This document shows positions 58,201-64,000 of a stretch of 64,000 nucleotides of DNA, in pieces. The stretch is from Tiliqua scincoides (lineage: Eukaryota > Chordata > Lepidosauria > Squamata > Scincidae). The DNA lies in NCBI RefSeq assembly GCF_035046505.1, contig NC_089823.1, positions 310,001 through 374,000 on the forward strand, given 5' to 3'. The translations under genes were made by a program, and so were the position numbers. Each line of letters opens with the position of its first letter. Within the stretch, counting starts at the first letter, position 1. The notes beneath the pieces were generated by a model that saw only the letters and a program-made list of their open reading frames with translations, had not been told where the DNA came from and did no database searches.

Positions 58201-61200
58201 AGATCAATAAGTCACCGGGCCCTGATGGCATCCACCCAAGGGTTATTAAGGAATTGAAGAATGAAGTTGCAGATCTCTTGACTAAGGTATGCAACTTGTC
58301 CCTCAAAACGGCCACGGTACCAGAAGATTGGAGGATAGCAAATGTCACGCCTATTTTTAAAAAGGGAAAGCGGGGGGACCCGGGAAACTATAGGCCGGTC
58401 AGCCTAACATCCATACCGGGTAAGATGGTGGAATGCCTCATCAAAGATAGGATCTCAAAACACATAGACGAACAGGCCTTGCTGAGGGAGAGTCAGCATG
58501 GCTTCTGTAAGGGTAAGTCTTGCCTCACAAACCTTATAGAATTCTTTGAAAAGGTCAACAGGCATGTGGATGTGGGAGAACCCGTGGACATTATATATCT
58601 GGACTTTCAGAAGGCGTTTGACACGGTCCCTCACCAAAGGCTACTGAAAAAACTCCACAGTCAGGGAATTAGAGGACAGGTCCTCTCGTGGATTGAGAAC
58701 TGGTTGGAGGCCAGGAAGCAGAGAGTGGGTGTCAATGGGCAATTTTCACAATGGAGAGAGGTGAAAAGCGGTGTGCCCCAAGGATCTGTCCTGGGACCGG
58801 TGCTTTTCAACCTCTTCATAAATGACCTGGAGACAGGGTTGAGCAGTGAAGTGGCTAAGTTTGCAGACGACACCAAACTTTTCCGAGTGGCAAAGACCAG
58901 AAGTGATTGTGAGGAGCTCCAGAAGGATCTCTCCAGACTGGCAGAATGGGCAGCAAAATGGCAGATGCGCTTCAATGTCAGTAAGTGTAAAGTCATGCAC
59001 ATTGGGGCAAAAAATCAAAACTTTAGATATAGGCTGATGGGTTCTGAGCTGTCTGTGACAGATCAGGAGAAAGATCTTGGGGTGGTGGTGGACAGGTCGA
59101 TGAAAGTGTCGACCCAATGTGCGGCGGCAGTGAAGAAGGCCAATTCTATGCTTGGGATCATTAGGAAGGGTATTGAGAACAAAACGGTTAGTATTATAAT
59201 GCCGTTGTACAAATCGATGGTAAGGCCACACCTGGAGTATTGTGTCCAGTTCTGGTCGCCGCATCTCAAAAAAGACATAGTGGAAATGGAAAAGGTGCAA
59301 AAGAGAGCGACTAAGATGATTACGGGGCTGGGGCACCTTCCTTATGAGGAAAAGCTACGGCGTTTGGGCCTCTTCAGCCTAGAAAAGAGACGCCTGAGGG
59401 GGGACATGATTGAGACATACAAAATTATGCAGGGGATGGACAGAGTGGATAGGGAGATGCTCTTTACACTCTCACATAATACCAGAACCAGGGGACATCC
59501 ACTAAAATTGAGTGTTGGGCGGGTTAGGATAGACAAAAGAAAATATTTCTTTACTCAGCGCGTGGTCGGTCTGTGGAACTCCTTGCCACAGGATGTGGTG
59601 CTGGCGTCTAGCCTAAATGCCTTTAAAAGGGGATTGGACGAGTTTCTGGAGGAAAAATCCATTATGGGGTACAAGCCATGATGTGTATGCGCAACCTCCT
59701 GATTTTAGGAATGGGTAAAGTCAGAATGCCAGATGTAGGGGAGAGCACCAGGATGAGGTCTCTTGTTATCTGGTGTGCTCCCTGGGGCATTTGGTGGGCC
59801 GCTGTGAGATACAGGAAGCTGGACTAGATGGGCCTATGGCCTGATCCAGTGGGGCTGTTCTTATGTTCTTAACACACATCTTGTCAGCTGCCCAAGAGCG
59901 AGCTGTGCCAAAGTGTTCCTAACAAGTGGCATTCAAAGGGGTGAAGGCACCCCCCCTCTCACCAGCGCCCACTGCAAGTGGGCTTCCAAGGCCTGCTGTT
60001 GAGGCTAGAAGAAGCACGTGGGTGGCCACTGCAGCAACCCGGTCCTCGTTCAAAGGCTCTCATTCCCCTTGGAGGCCATCTAGGCTGATGACCGTCCCAA
60101 CAGCAGGCCATTTCAGACATTCATGGTGCGCTGGGTGGGGATCAAGAGTCACCCACCAAGCGGTTTCACTGGATGACCCCTTCGAGTGCTGCGAGAGAGA
60201 AGCTGCTCACTCTCCACACAAATAGTGTTTGATGAGGCTCACTCAGGTCTTCCACGGAGCCACCCATTTCCCAAGCAACGCTGCCTTTCCTCCTGAGGAA
60301 GGGCTCCAGCCCTCTGGTCATTTCAGCTGCCCTCTTCTGCATCTCCGGACAAGGTGACCAGAGCCAGACACAGTATGATGATGATGATGATGATGCAATC
60401 ATAATAATTGCAGATGTGACTGCTGCACTCTCCATTCATAGAGGGGCAAGACCACCCCAGCAGCCTTATTCTCCATTCCTTTCTTTGCATGCAAAAATAA
60501 GAAGCAGCCTTGTCCAAAAACTAGCCAAGCGAGGAGCCAATGTTGGAGCAAAAACATTTTAACTCCCCTCCCTGGAATGCCAGCACCCTGGGGAGGGTGA
60601 TTTCCGTTGGCTCCCAGGCACGACACTGACACAGAACAGGCAATCCTGTCATGTGCTGCCACGCAAAGGTTTTCTGAAGCAGAGGGCAGCCGCAAGATCA
60701 TCCATGCTGATCTCATGGAGTGGGCAGAGGCAGCCCTTTGAACAACCCAGGGCCCAAAGCATTCCAGGCTCTGTAGGTCACAGCCAGTATGTAACCCCTC
60801 ACCCTGCCTCTGGACCCCAAGCCCAGCTGACCCTGACCAGCCTGTGGCTGTGGGCCCTCCGTGGCCTGCACCTGCTCCTCGACTCCATGGCCACCTCCCC
60901 TCCTGCCAGGCTCCACCCTGGGAACCCTCCTCCCGCCTGACCTTTTATTGTCTGTCACCGCTAAGGGTACCCCCCCATGGGACACAGTCACCTGTCAACT
61001 GGTAAGAGAGGCGGCCATTCTCGCCCGCATCAGAATCTGCGGCACACAGTGTGATCAGTTCCACGCCCATCTGGTTCTCGGGCACCTCCAGGGAGCACAC
61101 AGCGCTTTGGAAGGTGGGGCGATGGTCGTTGTCATCAGTCACCAGGACACGCACTGTTGCCTTGGCCTGGCGGGGGGGCAGACCCTTGTCCCGGGCATAC

Positions 61201-62439
61201 ACTGCGAGGAAAAGGAAGGCCATCGGGGTGAGGTCGTCTGGAAGGAGAACGGCTGATTTCTGCAGCCCGTGCAGCTCATCTAAATCCTGCACAGCTGCAG
61301 TTCTCTGCCTTTCGCTTCCCATGGCCAGAACCTCTGTGGCGACAGGGCAGCCATCTTGGCCTATCCTATCCCCATAAAAAGTGAGATTCTCAGGATTCCG
61401 TCTCACACCTGGTTCCCTAACGTGCCCTGTGAAGTAGAAGGTGTGCACCGTGGCCAGGACCCATCTCCCCTCCCAGCCCATTACCTGTCAGCAGGTGCTC
61501 TTCTCGTTCCTCACGGTTCAGTGAGCGCCGGGTGCTGATCATGCCCGTGTGGGGGTCAATAGAAAAGTCATCCCCGGAGACACCACCATAGAACAGCTGC
61601 CCATTGGCTCCTGGAAAGAGATGGATGGGACCCCCCACCCATAAAGGCCCAGCATTTAGGACGGCTTCCAGTGTGGCTTGCCACGGAAGGAGTGGCCTCA
61701 CTCCCTCCCATAGGTGAAGCCTTAAAAGAGCTGCCACCACCTGCGCAAGGGTCCCTGCTCTTCTGCACCCTGACCCAGAGATGCTCCTCCCAAAGTGCGC
61801 ACCCACACACACCCTGTGCACCTCTCCCTCCCCGCAGGCCCAACCTGAAGATGATGCTGGCAACAGACCCCCATCTGCAGAGGCCAGCCAAGTGCCTCTG
61901 AGCTTCACAGGCCACCTGGCCTGCGTGAGAGTTTGCACATCGGCACCTGAGGGCCCAACAGGTGCCCAGCAGCCAGTGACCCAGATGACAGGTGGGATGC
62001 TGGACTGGCCGGGGGCTGCCTGAGCAACCTGGCACCGTAGCAGAAGCAGACCTCCCACTTGGCCACTGGCAGCGCATGATCATCCCGCTGCACAACTGGA
62101 CCCTGACACCACACTTGCACACTGTTTGGCCAAGGCCTCCTCCCAGCGTGGTTCACCTCCACATGAGTAGCAGAGCACATCCTCAAGGTAGGCACTTACC
62201 CAGGTCGCGGTCAGTGGCCTGCAGCTGCAAGACTGGAACACCAGGGGGCAGGTTCTCAGCCAGGCTGACCTCGTAATGGCTTCTGGCAAAGGCCGGTGTC
62301 TCATCATTCACATCCAGCACGTGCACCAAGAGCAGCTGCGTGGCAGAGCGCCATGGTGAGCCATGGTCCATGGCAACCACTGTCAAATTGTGCTGGGACA
62401 CTTCCTCCCGGTCCAAAGCTCGCACAGTGGACAGTGCCC
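48956..62439 (-). CDS. DCHS1: DCHS1, protocadherin-16 (Dachsous 1), 3' half, 11 exons in window
   Basis: Giant atypical cadherin of planar cell polarity; its partner is FAT4. Exons on the - strand: 62439-62200, 61610-61485, 61201-60992, 56777-55914, 55251-55138, 54149-53938, 53690-53536, 53207-53077, 52679-52393, 51789-51651, 51513-48956. All phases agree; about 1,678 residues. The gene continues past the right edge. Cadherin repeats show the Ca-binding motifs LDRE, DxNDNxP and AxDxDxGxNG many times, for example VLDVNDETPAF, VLDQNDNAPSF, VQDVNDHAPAF, MDINDNSPTI and VDDVNDNPPVF. The 2.56-kb last exon holds the final repeats, one membrane helix (LLLVVAVAASLGVVVVLAAV, about 50.0-50.1 kb) and the whole cytoplasmic tail ending LETPEEAELRI. 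A young CR1 fills most of the 4.2-kb intron 56778-60991. The acceptor at 55252 is built from a TCTG microsatellite. Confidence 0.95.
55255..55290. repeat. (CAGA)n microsatellite forming a DCHS1 splice acceptor
   Basis: About nine CAGA units. On the - strand this is (TCTG)n running directly into TCTGCAG|GC, the acceptor of the exon 55251-55138, so the repeat is the polypyrimidine tract. Confidence 0.9.
55844..55871. repeat. (CCCTG)n microsatellite beside a DCHS1 donor
   Basis: About five CCCTG units, some 40 bases into the intron after the exon 56777-55914. Confidence 0.85.
56830..59873 (+). mobile_element. CR1 LINE, young 5'-truncated copy C, in a DCHS1 intron
   Basis: About 3.04 kb, antisense to DCHS1. 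ORF2 begins at its N-terminus (GANKQPILGHSVYKCFYANA), is stopped by one TAG at 57159-57161 where copy A has TGG (Trp), and then is open for 834 codons (57177-59681). It has [65 protein letters not shown] and KFADDTKLF. The 3' end is GATCCAGTGGGGC followed by two ATGTTCTT-type units. It is the best preserved CR1 here and near-identical to copy A. Confidence 0.95.
60373..60395. repeat. (ATG)n microsatellite
   Basis: About seven ATG units in a DCHS1 intron, next to what looks like a decayed CR1 piece (60290-60360). Confidence 0.8.
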
Positions 62440-62829
62440 CTAGGAAGAGAAGAGGGAGGCAGGCACTTGAGCAGGGTGGGTGCACGAGCATCACCTGCCT
62501 GCAGAATGGGCTTCCAGCCTGTCCTGCTCAGATCAAGTCCTGCGAGAGGGGCTGCAGCAGACACATGGGGAGGCAGAGGTTCTGAGGCTCCAGAATTGCC
62601 CAACATCAGGCTGAAAAAGAAGCAACCAATACATGCCGGTGTCAGTCCAGGAAGTGGTGCCCTTCACAGACTCAGGCTCCCAGGGCAGACTGGGCAGCTC
62701 AAGGTCAAGGCTGGGAAGGTGCTGGAACCACAACTGAGAAGAAGATCTGCCAGTACTGAGAAAGCAGAGGGGTGGTTTCTGGGAGCCAGCAGGGCTGGGT
62801 GAAGAATCCGTTAAGCCAGATACTTCTCC

Positions 62830-63115
62830 TCCTCCGACAGCCTGGCAGAGTGTGGGGCCGCTGTGGGCGTCATATGCTTAGATTTCAGCAGAGCCACTGC
62901 TCTGATGGTGCCACTGCAGGGTGCGTGCAAAGCTGGTTGAGCCACCATTCCCAGGAAGTGCTGATACACACCAGCCGGGAGCGCCACAGGGTCTGCTCCT
63001 GGGCCCTGCACTGCTCAGCATTTCATAAATGCTCTAGTTATGGCTAGAGGGATGCCTGTCACATTTGCAGATGACATACAGCTGGCTGGGGGGGGGGACA
63101 GCGAGCACTCTGAAG
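62830..63115 (+). mobile_element. Old LINE fragment with a reverse-transcriptase catalytic motif
   Basis: Decayed frames hold a GAPQGLLLGPALLS-like piece and TFADDIQLAGG, the region around the RT active site. Several breaks. It lies in the DCHS1 intron at the right edge. Confidence 0.5.
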
Positions 63116-63129
63116 ACCGTTTCAGGATT

Positions 63130-63480
63130 CAGACTAGGAACAGAAGAGCCCTGCTGGATCAGGCCCAGGCCTGTCCTGTCCAGCTTCCCTTGCATCTGAC
63201 ATTCAGAAAGGGGCTACCCCTGAAACCCAGAAGTTGCCCGTACCCATCAAGGCTCACAACCTGGGATGGACTTCTCCTCAACCAATCTGTCCAATCTCCA
63301 GACACCAGCACCACATCTAGTGGCAAGGAAGGACACAAATCACACGCTGTTTAAAAACACTTTCCTTTTGCCTGTTCTGACTCACCTGCCAGTCAATTTT
63401 ATGTCCCCTGGTTCTGGTCGTGTGCAAGGGGGAAAAGAATATCCACTCCATCCATCCCACACAAAAACTTCTGTGTTCCT
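63130..63480 (-). mobile_element. Diverged CR1 3' fragment
   Basis: Reversed CR1 tail (complement of GCCCTGCTGGATCAGGCCCA at 63148-63167, then the TTCCTTTTGCCTGTTCTGAC part). More diverged than the other tails. Confidence 0.7.
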
Positions 63481-64000
63481 CTCCCCCATCAGCCCACAAC
63501 ATACATCACTGCTAACGGACTGCATTCCTCACTTTCTGGCTCCTTCAGCTCCAATGGTGGTGGAGGGGCTCCTCTTCAGTGGTCATGAACTCCCTGTTCT
63601 CTGCTGGCTGGCGCATGGCAGGCATTTACAGGAGGAGCAGGGAGGGCACCAAATGCCAGTGCTGAAGAATGGCACGGCTGCCTGCGGGTGTTGTGTTGGA
63701 GTTGATGCAACTCCGTCAGCTGTCCAGAAGGGGTCAAGCTATGGCCCAGTGACTCTGACCTTTCTACCTGTTCTCTCTGTGATCCTTGTGGGGTGTGGCC
63801 CTAACCCTTTACCCTTCCCTTCTCCTCTGACCACTGACCTGTTAAGATGGGCACACCAGGGCTCTGATGCCCTAACTCTCTTTCCTCTGCCTTGGGCTGA
63901 GCTTAGGTGCTCCTTTACACCTGGCTGTTTTGAATAACAATAGTGAGCTAAATGGCCTTGTTTACCACATTGATAGCATATCAGGGGTTCTTTGTTTAGC
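63481..64000. other. DCHS1 intron, nothing recognised
   Basis: The open frame 63266-63937 crosses repeat and intron sequence and shows no cadherin motif. No exon was found between 62440 and the right edge. Confidence 0.4.

Overview
The window is vertebrate nuclear DNA, most likely from a squamate reptile (inference). Genes have many small, phase-consistent exons with GT-AG (and two GC-AG) introns, and CpG-rich promoters. Introns and spacers hold CR1 LINEs ending in an ATGTTCTT-type octamer, an L2-like LINE, short palindromic DNA elements and a hAT-like element of kinds common in lizards. The density and GC content would suit a microchromosome, but the sequence cannot prove that.

Gene order from left to right: 3' end of DNHD1 (+), an FBXW7-like F-box/WD40 gene (-), RRP8 (-), ILK (+), TAF10 (-), TPP1 (-) and the 3' half of DCHS1 (-), which runs off the right edge. 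From general knowledge, human 11p15.4 has DNHD1-RRP8-ILK-TAF10-TPP1-DCHS1 in the same order and orientation. The FBXW7-like gene between DNHD1 and RRP8 is the exception. I rebuilt all host genes exon by exon. Intron phases close for every gene except TAF10 exon 1, where an 8-C run shifts the frame by one base.

The most interesting object is the FBXW7-like gene. Ten exons encode the FBXW7 linker, dimerisation segment, F-box and eight-bladed WD40 propeller, and the three arginines that bind phosphodegrons in FBXW7 are kept at exact spacing. Its exon that begins MKRK is preceded by a good splice acceptor, so coding exons must lie upstream. The only candidates found are three phase-0 exons (10008-10573) encoding a ComEA-like tandem helix-hairpin-helix (HhH) domain and an acidic linker. 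Joined, they give one 676-residue open frame with an HhH - F-box - WD40 layout that I do not recognise from any described F-box protein.

Repeats: one CR1 (4.6-7.6 kb, -) lies in the GC-AG intron of the FBXW7-like gene and carries a perfect 168-bp in-frame tandem duplication. A second CR1 (21.7-28.5 kb, +), with an ORF1 esterase remnant, is split by a 3.2-kb L2-like LINE. A third, young CR1 (56.8-59.9 kb, +) with an 834-codon open frame lies in a DCHS1 intron. The large TPP1 introns and the spacers are mosaics of CR1 fragments, older LINE pieces, small TIR elements, a hAT-like element and minisatellites. No tRNA, rRNA or CRISPR array was seen.

RRP8 and ILK share a 246-bp head-to-head CpG promoter. 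DNHD1/FBXW7-like and ILK/TAF10 converge tail to tail. The start codon of the FBXW7-like gene is only about 105 bp from the RRP8 stop codon. The genes are mostly housekeeping or unrelated in function (rRNA methylation, focal-adhesion scaffold, TFIID/SAGA subunit, lysosomal peptidase, planar-polarity cadherin), so the linkage is syntenic, not a pathway.
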